64,000 nt of DNA, taken from contig NZ_QAYG01000009.1 in NCBI RefSeq assembly GCF_003053845.1, positions 1-64,000 on the forward strand, given 5' to 3'. The stretch comes from Breoghania corrubedonensis. Its GTDB lineage: Bacteria > Pseudomonadota > Alphaproteobacteria > Rhizobiales > Stappiaceae. The position numbers were made by a program, and so were the translations under genes. This document shows, one piece after another, positions 42,868 through 51,573 of the stretch. The notes beneath the pieces are model-generated. The model had not been told where the DNA came from, searched no databases, and saw only the letters and a program-made list of their open reading frames with translations. Positions within the stretch are counted from its first letter, which is position 1. Each line of letters starts with the position of its first letter.

Positions 42868-44532
42868 TTACTCTGCGGCGGCCTCGCCCGCCTTGGCCTT
42901 TTCCTCTTCCACAAGCTCCTTCTTGGAGAGCTTGCCGACGAGCGTCTTTGGCAGTTCCTCCCGAAACTCTATCTCGCGCGGCATCTCGATGGCCGACAGA
43001 TGCCCCTTCAGGAAGGCCTTCAGGTCGTCGGCGGTCAACTCGACTCCTTCCTTCAGCTTGACGAAGGCCTTCGGCGCCTGGCCGCGATAACTGTCGGCGA
43101 TGGCGATGACGATCGCCTCCTCCACCGCCTCGTTCTGGTAGAGCGCCTCCTCGATCACCCGGGGATAGACGTTGTAGCCGGAGCAGATGATCAGGTCCTT
43201 GATCCGGTCGACCAGATGGATGTAGCCGTCCTCATCGCGATAGCCGACATCGCCGGTGTGCAGGAAGCCGTTCTCGATTGTGCGGTTGGTGTCGTCCGGC
43301 CGCTCCCAGTAGCCGAGCATGACTTGCGGCCCGCGCACGCACAGTTCCCCCTTCTCGCCCTCCGGCATGACCACGTAGGGATCTTCCAGCGAGCGGAATT
43401 CGCATTCCGTCCAGGCGACCGGCTTGCCGATGGATCCCGCGCGCGGCTTGCCCTCCAGCGGGTTGCAACTGACGACCGGCGAGGCTTCCGTCAGGCCGTA
43501 GCCCTCCACCAGCGTGCAGCCGGTCAATGCCTCGAAGTTCTGCTTCACCTCCACGGGAAGCGGCGCGCCGCCGGAAATGCACATGCGGATGGAGGTGAGA
43601 TCATAATTCTTCGTCTGCGGCGCATGGTTGATGGCGGTGTAGATCGTCGGCACGCCGGGAAACAGCGTCACCGACTTGCGCTTGATGGTATCGAGCAGGA
43701 GCTTCAGCTCGAACCTCGGCATCAGTGCCATTTCCGCGCCGATCAGCACCGACAGGTTCTGCGCCGCCGTCATCGCGAAAACGTGAAAGAACGGCAGCAC
43801 GCAGAGCATCGTCTCCTCGCCCGGGCGGGCTTCGGAAAAGAACAGCCGCATCTGCTCCATGTTGGCTGAAAGGTTCGCGTGGCTGAGCATCGCACCCTTC
43901 GGGACACCGGTCGTGCCGCCGGTATATTGCAGGATGGCCACGTCGGTCAGCGGATCGACCTTCGGCGCGTCCTTGATGGCGGGGCCGTCGACCAGCCTGG
44001 AGAAGGGCATGTGCACATCGTCGCGGGGAACCCTGGCCCGATCCTTGGCCTTGAAGAGCGTGAAGAGCAGCTTCTTCGGCTGGGGCAGGATATCGGCCAT
44101 CGGGCAAACGATCAGCGTGTCGAGCCCGCCGGAAACCCGCACCGCCTCCACCTTGTCGTAGATCACCTTGAGATCGAGGGTCACCATGATTCGAGTGCGG
44201 GAATCGCGCGTCTGAAAGGCGATCTCGCGTTCCACGTAGAGCGGATTGTAGTTCACCACCGTGCCGCCGGCCTTCAGCACCGCGAAATAGCAGATGGTGA
44301 AATACGGCGTATTGGGCAGGCACAGACCGACCTGAACCCCACGCGTGACACCAAGCTTGCGAAACCCCTCGGCAGCACGATCGACGAGGTCGCCCAGTTG
44401 CGCGTAGCTCCATGCCTTGCCAAGGAAATCAAGTGCGGGGCGGTCTGCGAAAACCCGGACCGTCTCATCCAGATAGTCAGCCATGGGGCGCGGCGTGAAG
44501 ACCGGCTCGGGCGATGTCGTTTCGCCGTTCAT
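42868..44532 (-). CDS. fadD: Long-chain fatty acid-CoA ligase
   Basis: A 554-residue adenylate-forming enzyme of FadD length. P-loop YTGGTTGVPKGAMLSHANL (about 213), EGYGLTEASPVV (A5), ENGFLHTGDVGYRDEDGYIH (A7/A8), DRIKDLIICSGYNVYPR and the A10 Lys in LVGKLSKKEL are intact. It activates long-chain fatty acids as CoA thioesters for beta-oxidation or lipid synthesis. ATG 44532 has GGGAG upstream. It diverges from pgi. No beta-oxidation genes are adjacent. Confidence 0.94.
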   Translation of the reverse strand: MNGETTSPEPVFTPRPMADYLDETVRVFADRPALDFLGKAWSYAQLGDLVDRAAEGFRKLGVTRGVQVGLCLPNTPYFTICYFAVLKAGGTVVNYNPLYVEREIAFQTRDSRTRIMVTLDLKVIYDKVEAVRVSGGLDTLIVCPMADILPQPKKLLFTLFKAKDRARVPRDDVHMPFSRLVDGPAIKDAPKVDPLTDVAILQYTGGTTGVPKGAMLSHANLSANMEQMRLFFSEARPGEETMLCVLPFFHVFAMTAAQNLSVLIGAEMALMPRFELKLLLDTIKRKSVTLFPGVPTIYTAINHAPQTKNYDLTSIRMCISGGAPLPVEVKQNFEALTGCTLVEGYGLTEASPVVSCNPLEGKPRAGSIGKPVAWTECEFRSLEDPYVVMPEGEKGELCVRGPQVMLGYWERPDDTNRTIENGFLHTGDVGYRDEDGYIHLVDRIKDLIICSGYNVYPRVIEEALYQNEAVEEAIVIAIADSYRGQAPKAFVKLKEGVELTADDLKAFLKGHLSAIEMPREIEFREELPKTLVGKLSKKELVEEEKAKAGEAAAE

Positions 44533-44766
44533 TGCGTTTCTCCCTCATCTGCTTCTTCGCGCAACCGAACAGACCATTGCCGCGTTGGAAGCTGTGCGCG
44601 CCCTTTTGTTTGCGGCGCGTCTCTGCCGTGACTTTGGGGACGGTTTACGCGCGCGTCAACTCCATGACGTTGCGGAACATGGTATTTTCCGCGCGCGATC
44701 GTTCCTGACACGGCGCGCGAAAACGAATAGCCTGCCCCTGCAAGAGAAAGACGGAGCGAACGACGC

Positions 44767-46428
44767 ATGACCGCGATCAATCTCTCGACGCCGGAAGCTT
44801 CGACCGACGAAGCCTGGCAGAAACTCCAGGAACACCACCGTTCGCTGACGGTCCACCCCCTGGCCCGCCTGTTCGACGAGGATGCGGACCGCTTCGAGCG
44901 TTTCTCGCGCGAAGGCGCCGGCCTTCTGTTCGACTTCTCCAAAGTGCTGATGACCGGCGAAACCATGGAGCGACTTTCACAGCTGGCCCGCGCCGCCGGG
45001 GTGGAAGAGCGCCGTGACGCGATGTTCGCCGGCACAGCCATCAACACCACCGAACACCGCGCCGTGCTGCATACCGCACTGCGCAATTGCGGCGGATCGG
45101 CGGTGGAGGCGGATGGCGTCGACGTGATGCCCCAGATCGCGGCCGTACTGAAACGCATGAAGGCATTTGCGGAGGCCGTGCGCGGAGCGCAGGTGCGCTC
45201 CCACACCGATGCCCGTTTTACCGACGTGGTCAATATCGGCATCGGAGGGTCGGATCTCGGCCCCGCCATGGCGACGACGGCACTCGCCCCCTACCATGAC
45301 GGCCCCCGCCTGCATTTCGTCTCCAACATCGACGGGGCGCATCTCGCCGACACGTTGAAAGATCTCGACCCGCGCTCGACGCTGTTCCTGATCGCCTCCA
45401 AGACGTTCACCACCGCCGAAACCATGACCAACGCGGCATCCGCGCGACGATGGATCGTTGCGAACCTTGGCGAGAAGGCGGTGAAGGCGCAGTTCGCAGC
45501 GATCTCGACCGCGCTCGACAAGGTCGATGAATTCGGCATCGCCAGCGACCGCGTCTTCGGCTTCTGGGACTGGGTCGGCGGCCGCTATTCGCTGTGGTCG
45601 GCCATCGGACTGCCGCTGATGATCGCCATCGGCCCGGAGGCCTTCGCCGAATTCCTGGCCGGCGGGCACGCCATGGACACCCATTTCCGCGAAGCCCCGA
45701 TCCCCGACAACCTGCCCATGCTCATGGGCCTCATCGGCGTCCTGCACAGGAACGTCTGCGGCTACCCGACCCGGGCGGTCCTGCCCTACGACCAGCGCAT
45801 GCGGCTGTTTCCAAACTATATCCAGCAGCTCGACATGGAGAGCAACGGCAAGCGCGTGACGCTGTCGGGAGAACCGGCAGCCGGCGCAACGGGGCCGGTC
45901 GTGTGGGGCGGACAGGGCACCAACGGTCAGCACGCCTTTTTCCAGTTGCTCCATCAGGGTACGGACGTCATCCCGGCGGAATTCATGATCGCTGCCAACG
46001 GCCACGAGCCGACGCTTCGCGACCATCACGCCATGCTGGTCGCCAATTGCCTCGCGCAGAGCGCGGCGTTGATGCGCGGCCGGACGCTAGAGGAGGCGAA
46101 AAAGCAACTGAAAGCCGCCGGCAAGGACGAGGCAACGATCGCCGAACTTGCCCCGCACAAGGTCTTTCCCGGCAACCGACCGTCCACGACGCTGCTCTAC
46201 GACCGGCTGGACCCGCGCACCCTCGGCGCGATCATCGCGCTCTACGAGCACCGGGTTTTCGTTGAAGGCACGATCTGGGGGATCAACTCCTTCGACCAGT
46301 GGGGCGTGGAGCTCGGCAAGGAACTCGCCACGGCGCTGCTGCCGGCGGTCAAGGGCGGCGAGGTGCCGGACGGTTCCGACGGTTCGACGCGCGGATTGCT
46401 TGCGGCCCTCGCGCGCCGAGCCGGATAG
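44767..46428 (+). CDS. pgi: Glucose-6-phosphate isomerase
   Basis: A 553-residue enzyme, close to E. coli Pgi (549). Signature blocks include [19 protein letters not shown] (sugar-phosphate loop), [35 protein letters not shown], the ESNGKRV / [19 protein letters not shown] region with the active-site Glu and His, and [15 protein letters not shown] near the C terminus. It interconverts glucose-6-P and fructose-6-P in the cytoplasm. It is monocistronic and divergent from fadD, with a hairpin between its end and the BA14K gene. Confidence 0.98.
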   Translation: MTAINLSTPEASTDEAWQKLQEHHRSLTVHPLARLFDEDADRFERFSREGAGLLFDFSKVLMTGETMERLSQLARAAGVEERRDAMFAGTAINTTEHRAVLHTALRNCGGSAVEADGVDVMPQIAAVLKRMKAFAEAVRGAQVRSHTDARFTDVVNIGIGGSDLGPAMATTALAPYHDGPRLHFVSNIDGAHLADTLKDLDPRSTLFLIASKTFTTAETMTNAASARRWIVANLGEKAVKAQFAAISTALDKVDEFGIASDRVFGFWDWVGGRYSLWSAIGLPLMIAIGPEAFAEFLAGGHAMDTHFREAPIPDNLPMLMGLIGVLHRNVCGYPTRAVLPYDQRMRLFPNYIQQLDMESNGKRVTLSGEPAAGATGPVVWGGQGTNGQHAFFQLLHQGTDVIPAEFMIAANGHEPTLRDHHAMLVANCLAQSAALMRGRTLEEAKKQLKAAGKDEATIAELAPHKVFPGNRPSTTLLYDRLDPRTLGAIIALYEHRVFVEGTIWGINSFDQWGVELGKELATALLPAVKGGEVPDGSDGSTRGLLAALARRAG

Positions 46429-46486
46429 AGACGCCGGATTTGCGGAGCCCGGGTTGGCGTGCCCCTCCACCCCGGCCAAACGAGAA

Positions 46487-46510
46487 GCGGCGCTTCTTTC
46501 GAAGCGCCGC
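46487..46510. terminator. Hairpin between the pgi and BA14K gene ends
   Basis: GCGGCGCTTC-TTTC-GAAGCGCCGC, a 10-bp perfect stem between convergent genes. The U tract is short on both strands (TTCTCGTTT on the minus strand), so it is a probable but not classic bidirectional terminator. Confidence 0.6.
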
Positions 46511-46545
46511 GAGGTCAGGTCGTTCCAGTTGCAAAGCCGTTCGGC

Positions 46546-47031
46546 CTATCGGCAGAAGCGCTGCTCGCCGCCATAGGTCGTGTAATAGCCCGTGCGCGGA
46601 TTGAACGAGCGGTACTTGCGCGAGCAGTAGTCATGCCAGGCCGGTGACCAGGGCTCGAAGCGGCCACCACCTTGGCGCGCCGGCGGCGGTCCGCGGCGGG
46701 CACCGCGCATGCAGTCGTCGTAGGCGTAGCGATAGTTGCGATTCCAGTCCGACGAGGATTTGCCGGCACCGGCGATAGCGCCGACACCACTGCCGATCGC
46801 AGCACCCTTGCCCCAACTGCCTGTCACCGAGCCGATGACGCCGCCGACAACCGCGCCGCCGACGGCACCACCCACAACGTTGTTGCCGGTACGCGTCGCG
46901 CGGTTGGCGTAGTCGCGCGCATAAGCATCGCAGCGGCGATGCGACTGCGCCGACGCATCGGCCGTCATCACCGCAAGCCCTCCAAAACCGATTGCGATCG
47001 CGAAAATCGTATTGCGAACCCTGTACGCCAT
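46546..47031 (-). CDS. BA14K-family protein with glycine zipper
   Basis: A 161-residue secreted or membrane protein. ATG 47031 has a strong AAGGGAGG upstream; the signal sequence is MAYRVRNTIFAIAIGFGGLA with cleavage near ASAQS. The middle is a glycine zipper (GGAVGGAVVGGVIGSVTGS and following), which may insert into a membrane. The C terminus (PWSPAWHDYCSRKYRSFNP, then TGYYTTYGGEQRFC) is the BA14K lectin-like domain first known from Brucella, nearly exclusive to Hyphomicrobiales. Role uncertain; Brucella BA14K affects lipopolysaccharide and immunoreactivity. The tRNA-Lys gene lies upstream on the same strand. Confidence 0.88.
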   Translation of the reverse strand: MAYRVRNTIFAIAIGFGGLAVMTADASAQSHRRCDAYARDYANRATRTGNNVVGGAVGGAVVGGVIGSVTGSWGKGAAIGSGVGAIAGAGKSSSDWNRNYRYAYDDCMRGARRGPPPARQGGGRFEPWSPAWHDYCSRKYRSFNPRTGYYTTYGGEQRFCR

Positions 47032-47053
47032 CGCGCACCTCCCTTGCATCATT

Positions 47054-47095
47054 CCAAGCCAGATCGGAAACCGGCCAAGCCAGATCGGAAACCGG
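47054..47095. repeat. Perfect 2 x 21-bp tandem repeat in the BA14K upstream region
   Basis: CCAAGCCAGATCGGAAACCGG occurs twice head to tail, ending about 20 bases before the BA14K ribosome site. It may arise from slippage or be a duplicated regulator site. Confidence 0.8.
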
Positions 47096-47356
47096 TGGGA
47101 CGACATCCGCGCCCCTGTCCAAATCGCGGTTTTCTGCGTTGAAGCGAGCCTTCGCGCAAAGACGACTTCCTCAACGTTGCGATGGGAAATACAGTACGCC
47201 GCTTTCCGCCTGACGCACAGTGATTCAGATCACCGTCGGGACGGGGCAGACATTATTAGTGCAGGAATTCTCGTTTCAGCATGCGCGGAAAAATCCGCTT
47301 GCAGCAATACGCTCACGCAGTTTCAGAGAGCGTCTTATGGAAAATTCAGGAAGAAA

Positions 47357-47432
<76 letters not shown>

Positions 47433-47666
47433 GAAGGCCACCCTGGTCCGCCCCGTGTCGGGCGGCGGCGACGAGGGGGTATATATCGGGGCGGCGCCGG
47501 GAGTGCAAGCGGGCTGTCAATGATTTTGCATGCTGGGGAAAACCTTTCCTGAGCAAAGGCGCGTGCGATGGGCCGTTCGGCCATTGCATTGCCCCTGCAA
47601 AGCCCGGAAAATGGCGGCATCCTCTCTCGTTTTCCCGATCATCCAGAAACACACGGCAGGTCTGAC

Positions 47667-48371
47667 ATGTCCCGGGGTCGTCCTCTCGACACCATCGGTT
47701 TCGATGCCGACGATACGCTCTGGCACAACGAACAGTATTTTCGCCTGACTGAAAAGCGATTCACCGAGCTGCTGGCCGAGTATGCCGAGGCCGGCCATCT
47801 GAGCGAACGGCTGCTGGCGGCCGAAAGGCGCAACATTTCGCGCTACGGATTCGGCGTGAAGGGCTTCACCCTCTCGATGATCGAGACCGCGCTGGAGGTA
47901 ACGGACAGGTGCGTTCCGGCGAGCGTGATCGGCGAGATCCTGGAGGCGGGCCGCGCGATGCTGAGCCAGCCGGCGGAGCCCCTGCCCCATGCGCGCGAGA
48001 CCCTCGAGCGGCTTTGCGGCCGCTACCGGCTGATCCTCGTCACCAAGGGCGATCTGTTCGATCAGGAACGCAAGGTCGCGCAATCGGGGCTGGCCGAAAT
48101 GTTCGATGCGGTGGAAATCGTCTCCGACAAGACCCCCGACACCTACCGGGCCGTGTTCGCGCACCATGGCAGCGGCGCGGAACGGGCCATGATGGTCGGC
48201 AACTCCCTGAAATCGGATGTCGTTCCAGCCCTTGAGGCCGGCTCCTGGGGCGTCCACGTCCCGCACGACCTCACCTGGGCACTGGAGCATCACGATACAC
48301 CCGACGACGCCCGCTTCCGCGAGATCGCGAACCTCGGCGAGCTGGAAACGATCGTCGACGAGATCGGCTAG
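47667..48371 (+). CDS. HAD family hydrolase
   Basis: A 234-residue haloacid-dehalogenase phosphatase from ATG 47667 (frame open from 47568). Motif I DADDTLW (nucleophile Asp, second Asp), motif II VTKG, and motif III/IV MMVGNSLKSDVVPALEAG are all present. Members dephosphorylate small metabolites; the YjjG/FMN-phosphatase-like subgroup with a helical cap is closest by eye. It lies just downstream of, and opposite to, the tRNA-Lys gene. A decayed copy of its last 50 codons lies 1 kb downstream at about 49376. Confidence 0.92.
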   Translation: MSRGRPLDTIGFDADDTLWHNEQYFRLTEKRFTELLAEYAEAGHLSERLLAAERRNISRYGFGVKGFTLSMIETALEVTDRCVPASVIGEILEAGRAMLSQPAEPLPHARETLERLCGRYRLILVTKGDLFDQERKVAQSGLAEMFDAVEIVSDKTPDTYRAVFAHHGSGAERAMMVGNSLKSDVVPALEAGSWGVHVPHDLTWALEHHDTPDDARFREIANLGELETIVDEIG

Positions 48372-48617
48372 GGCGGCGCGCCCCGGAGTTGCCCCCAGAA
48401 TGCGTCTCGCGCCAATGGCTCCCGCCGTCGTTGTCCGAAACACCCACCGGATGGCTCCCGCTACGGAACCGACGCCCGCCGACGTCGTTGGAGTAGCGAA
48501 CGGCCCGCCGGGACACGCCCCGGGCGGGACCTGCGCCCCAGACAGCGCCGCCCGCAACCGTCCGATAACGGAGCCCGCGAAGGGACGGGCCTGCGCCATT
48601 CAAGCGGACCGCCGACA

Positions 48618-49358
48618 ATGGCTCATCTCTACACTGCCCGCCGCCGGGCATTGAACATTTTTGCCGGCAAGACCGATCGGAATGCACAGCACCGGTGGGA
48701 ACGGATCAATGCCGTCCTCTACAATTTCGGCGGCCTGACCTTCATCGCCGGCAGCGTCTTCTTTGTGCCGGATCTGCACCTCGAAACGACCGTGGGCGCA
48801 TGGCTCTTCGTGGTCGGCTCGCTGATCTACCTGCTCGTCACCACCCAGGACTTCTTCGAGATCCAGCAGCGGCTGGCGGAAAGGGGCGCGAGCCCCGCGC
48901 GCGAACGCCTGGAGGCGGCGGCCGCATGGCTCTATCTCGTCGCCACGGTGTTCGTGCTAATGGGAAGTTTCTGCTTCACCGCGCTCATCGACCGGAAAGC
49001 GGCCGGCGGCCTCATCTTTCTCGTCGGCAGCATGGCGTTTTTCATCGGCGGCGCGCTCAACATTTCCCAGATCACGCCCGACGTGCCGATGCGCGCGCGC
49101 CAGATGATGAACCTGACCGCCTTCAGCTTCTCGTCAGGCGCCCTGCTCTTCGCCGTCGCCTCGGTGCCCTATCTCTGGATCCGGCCGGGCGGCGTGAACA
49201 CGGAGGCGATCAAGACCTACCTCGCCTGGCAGTACGTGATAGGCAGCGCCCTGTTCCTGATGGGCGGCGTGACCAACCAGATCCGCCTTCACCTGCGGCA
49301 TGCGGCGAGCAATGGGCAGTCAGCCTCCCCGCAGGAGGCGAAAGCACCGGCGGAGTGA
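48618..49358 (+). CDS. YrhK-domain integral membrane protein
   Basis: A 246-residue membrane protein with about six helices in two similar halves (WERINAVLYNFGGLTFIAGS ... GAWLFVVGSLIYLLVTTQDF; then AAAWLYLVATVFVLMGSFCF ... GSMAFFIGGALNISQI). The first half matches the YrhK-like domain of Bacillus and many alphaproteobacteria, whose function is unknown. The C terminus is polar (QIRLHLRHAASNGQSASPQ). It sits between a functional HAD gene and a fragment of the same gene, suggesting it may have been caught in a local duplication. Confidence 0.78.
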   Translation: MAHLYTARRRALNIFAGKTDRNAQHRWERINAVLYNFGGLTFIAGSVFFVPDLHLETTVGAWLFVVGSLIYLLVTTQDFFEIQQRLAERGASPARERLEAAAAWLYLVATVFVLMGSFCFTALIDRKAAGGLIFLVGSMAFFIGGALNISQITPDVPMRARQMMNLTAFSFSSGALLFAVASVPYLWIRPGGVNTEAIKTYLAWQYVIGSALFLMGGVTNQIRLHLRHAASNGQSASPQEAKAPAE

Positions 49359-49375
49359 TGGCGGCCCGGCAAAAG

Positions 49376-49519
49376 GCGCGGCAAGGCCAGAACCACGGCA
49401 ATTCGCTGAATTGGACGTCGTGCCCGCACTCCAGGCCGGCGCCTGGGCCCTCCACGTCCTGCATGGCCTCACAGGATCCGGGCAGGCTTGAGGCCGTCGT
49501 TGCCGGCATCGGCTGGAGG
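49376..49519 (+). pseudogene. Decayed copy of the HAD hydrolase 3' end
   Basis: Read in frame, the segment gives DVVPALQAGAWALHVLHGLT, matching DVVPALEAGSWGVHVPHDLT of the HAD gene at 47667 (14 of 20 identical), and ends LEAVVAGIGW beside LETIVDEIG-stop. A preceding GGCAATTCGCTG matches the GNSL codons but in another frame, showing a one-base deletion, and about 20 codons between the blocks are lost. It has no start and cannot be functional. Confidence 0.75.
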
Positions 49520-49738
49520 GCATCGTCACTTCGACGGCCATTTCCCCCGGCATCCTCCCCGGTCCTTTTCGTTCGGCTCTCCCGGCAGTCCCTGACGAAT
49601 TCGGAGTTGTCCGAATGGGGAGTTGATTCTCCCGCCTCTCCATGTGCAGGGTTAATATGACGCAGCGTAAGCGTGCGAAGACGCGCCGCCGCATCGAGGG
49701 ATTTGACCTGCGAACAGTCATCAGGGAGGACACAACTG

Positions 49739-50758
49739 ATGTTCAGGCAACTCATCGGGGCCGCCATCTTCGGCGCGGCCGCACTCGCCATTCCGCACGC
49801 GGCCGGCGCCGCCGACTACAACTGGACCTTCCAGACCTCCGAGACGGCCGGCGAGCCGGGCTTCGTCAACAAGCAGGAATGGGCGGAAAGCGTGAAGGCG
49901 CTCTCCGGCGGCCGCATCGAGATCGGGGTCCTGCCGATCGGCGCGGTCGTACCGCACACCGACACGCTGGAGGCGGTCGGCTCGGGCATCCTGCAGGGCC
50001 ACCTGACCGATCCGAGCTACTTCGCCGGCAAGGACCCGGCTTTCGCCATGATGGGCAATCTCGTCGGCGCGTGGTCGGATCCGTTCGAACTGCTCGGCTT
50101 CATGAAGTCCGGTGGCGGCAACGAGCTCTATTCGGAACTGGTCGAGCCCTACGGCGTCCATTTCATCGGCGCGGCGGCGACCGAGCCGGAGGCCTTCGTT
50201 TCCGCCAAGCCGATCCGCACCGTCGAAGACCTGAAGGGCATCAAGCTGCGCGCGCCGGAAGGCATGGTCTACGAGATCTTCGCCAAGGCGGGCGCGGCGC
50301 CGGTGGCACTCCCGGGATCGGAGGTTTTCACCGCCCTCGACAAGGGCGTGGTCGATGCGGCCGACTACACGGTCTTTGCCACCAACCAGGCCCAGGGCAT
50401 GAACGACATCGCCCACTACCCGCTCTATCCCGGCTTCCACTCCTTGCCGCTGATCGACATCTCGATGAACAAGGAGATCTGGGACGGGTTGCCGGACGAC
50501 CTGAAGGCGATCCTCAACGCCTCCGTCGACCAGTTCACCTTCAACCACATCTATTCGGTGAGAAAGCTCGATGCCGAGGCCGTGAAGCAGGCCAAGCAGA
50601 ACGAGGACATCGAGATCATCAACTGGTCGGGCGAGGAACGCGCCAAGTTCCGCCGCATCGCCCAGCAGGAGTGGCAGGTCTGGGCGAAGAAGAACGACAT
50701 GACCCAGCGCTACTACGATGCCGTCATCAAGTACCTGGAAGGCCGCAACCTGCTGTGA
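49739..50758 (+). CDS. dctP: TRAP transporter substrate-binding protein
   Basis: A 339-residue DctP-family binding protein. ATG 49739 has GGAGG 9 bases upstream; the signal peptide (MFRQLIGAAIFGAAALAIPH) cleaves near AGAAD. The mature part includes YNWTFQTSETAGEPGFVNKQ, IKLRAPEGMVYEIFAKAGAA and SEVFTALDKGVVDAADYT, the usual order. It delivers a carboxylate or related solute to the DctQM permease encoded 243 bases on; a repeat element fills the gap. It is distinct in subfamily from the TRAP protein in the thiamine operon. Confidence 0.93.
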   Translation: MFRQLIGAAIFGAAALAIPHAAGAADYNWTFQTSETAGEPGFVNKQEWAESVKALSGGRIEIGVLPIGAVVPHTDTLEAVGSGILQGHLTDPSYFAGKDPAFAMMGNLVGAWSDPFELLGFMKSGGGNELYSELVEPYGVHFIGAAATEPEAFVSAKPIRTVEDLKGIKLRAPEGMVYEIFAKAGAAPVALPGSEVFTALDKGVVDAADYTVFATNQAQGMNDIAHYPLYPGFHSLPLIDISMNKEIWDGLPDDLKAILNASVDQFTFNHIYSVRKLDAEAVKQAKQNEDIEIINWSGEERAKFRRIAQQEWQVWAKKNDMTQRYYDAVIKYLEGRNLL

Positions 50759-50778
50759 GCGACCGCGCTCTTAGCCCG

Positions 50779-50930
50779 GTTGGGTGTCATCCCGAGCGCG
50801 CTGCAGCGTGCAACGCTGCGGCGCAGACCCGGGACCTGCCCGCCGAGGGGTCGTCATGAGGGCCCCGGATATGCGAGGCGGCACTTCGCGCCGCGTCGCG
50901 TCCGGGGTGACGCCGACGACGGTGTGGCCG
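50779..50930. repeat. REP-like interspersed element inside the TRAP operon
   Basis: Begins GTCATCCCGAGCGCGCTGCA, contains CGCAGACCCGGGACC, and ends TCCGGGGTGACG, so the ends are inverted relatives of each other and the interior is full of short GC-rich palindromes. Such elements are common in alphaproteobacterial intergenic DNA. It separates the binding-protein gene from dctQM and may stabilise the upstream message. Confidence 0.6.
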
Positions 50931-51000
50931 TACCCCGCAAGCCCAACCTCATCCACCGCACTTCATCCACCCCACTTCATCCACCAAGGAAGGAACAGGC

Positions 51001-51555
51001 ATGGTCGATGATCCCGACGGTGCGCCGCGCGAGGAAACCGGCGACGCCGCGATCCACACCGCTCTCGACCGGCTTGTCGCCGGCTCGGCCAAGGTCTTTG
51101 CCTGGGCGATCTTTCTCGCCTTCGCGATCAGCGTCTACGAGGTCGTCGCCCGCTACGTCTTCAAGGCCCCCACCTTCTGGGCGCACGAGACGACGACCTT
51201 CCTGATCGCCGCAATCTTCCTGATCGGCGGACCGATCGCGCTCGCCCGCGACAAGCACATCCGGGTGCGGATGATCTACGACGCCGTCCCGCCCGGCGGC
51301 CGACGCCTCCTCGACATCTTCAACGCCATCGTCGCGCTGATTTTCTTCACCGGCCTCGGCTATGCCGGCGCGATCATGACCTGGAAGGCGACGCACACGC
51401 CCACGGGCGACATCCACCTGGAAGGCACCGGCACTGCCTGGAACCCGCCGACGCCGGCGCTCTTGAAGATCATCATCCTTGCCTGCGTGGTGCTGATGTT
51501 CGTCCAGACGGTCCTGCATCTGGTCAGGGCCATCCGCCGCAATGGATCAAGCTAA
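51001..51555 (+). CDS. dctQ: TRAP transporter small permease subunit
   Basis: A 184-residue DctQ protein with four membrane helices (about 22-42, 58-78, 98-118, 145-165). The family block FAISVYEVVARYVFKAPTFW, then AHETTTFLIAAIFLIGGPIA, is present. AAGGAAGGA precedes ATG 51001. It forms the membrane complex with DctM encoded 18 bases downstream. The long N terminus (MVDDPDGAPREETGDAAIH) is cytoplasmic. Confidence 0.93.
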   Translation: MVDDPDGAPREETGDAAIHTALDRLVAGSAKVFAWAIFLAFAISVYEVVARYVFKAPTFWAHETTTFLIAAIFLIGGPIALARDKHIRVRMIYDAVPPGGRRLLDIFNAIVALIFFTGLGYAGAIMTWKATHTPTGDIHLEGTGTAWNPPTPALLKIIILACVVLMFVQTVLHLVRAIRRNGSS

Positions 51556-51573
51556 GTCCGGAGGGCATCGCAC

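Noticed and set aside
48695-49660. 321-codon frame overlapping the YrhK-type gene and the HAD fragment
   Set aside because: It is an out-of-frame reading of the membrane protein; the Arg/Pro-rich product has no membrane helices, while the real frame gives clean hydrophobic segments.
49642-50859. 405-codon frame overlapping the TRAP binding-protein gene
   Set aside because: Out-of-frame shadow; the real frame has a signal peptide, a strong ribosome site and DctP blocks.
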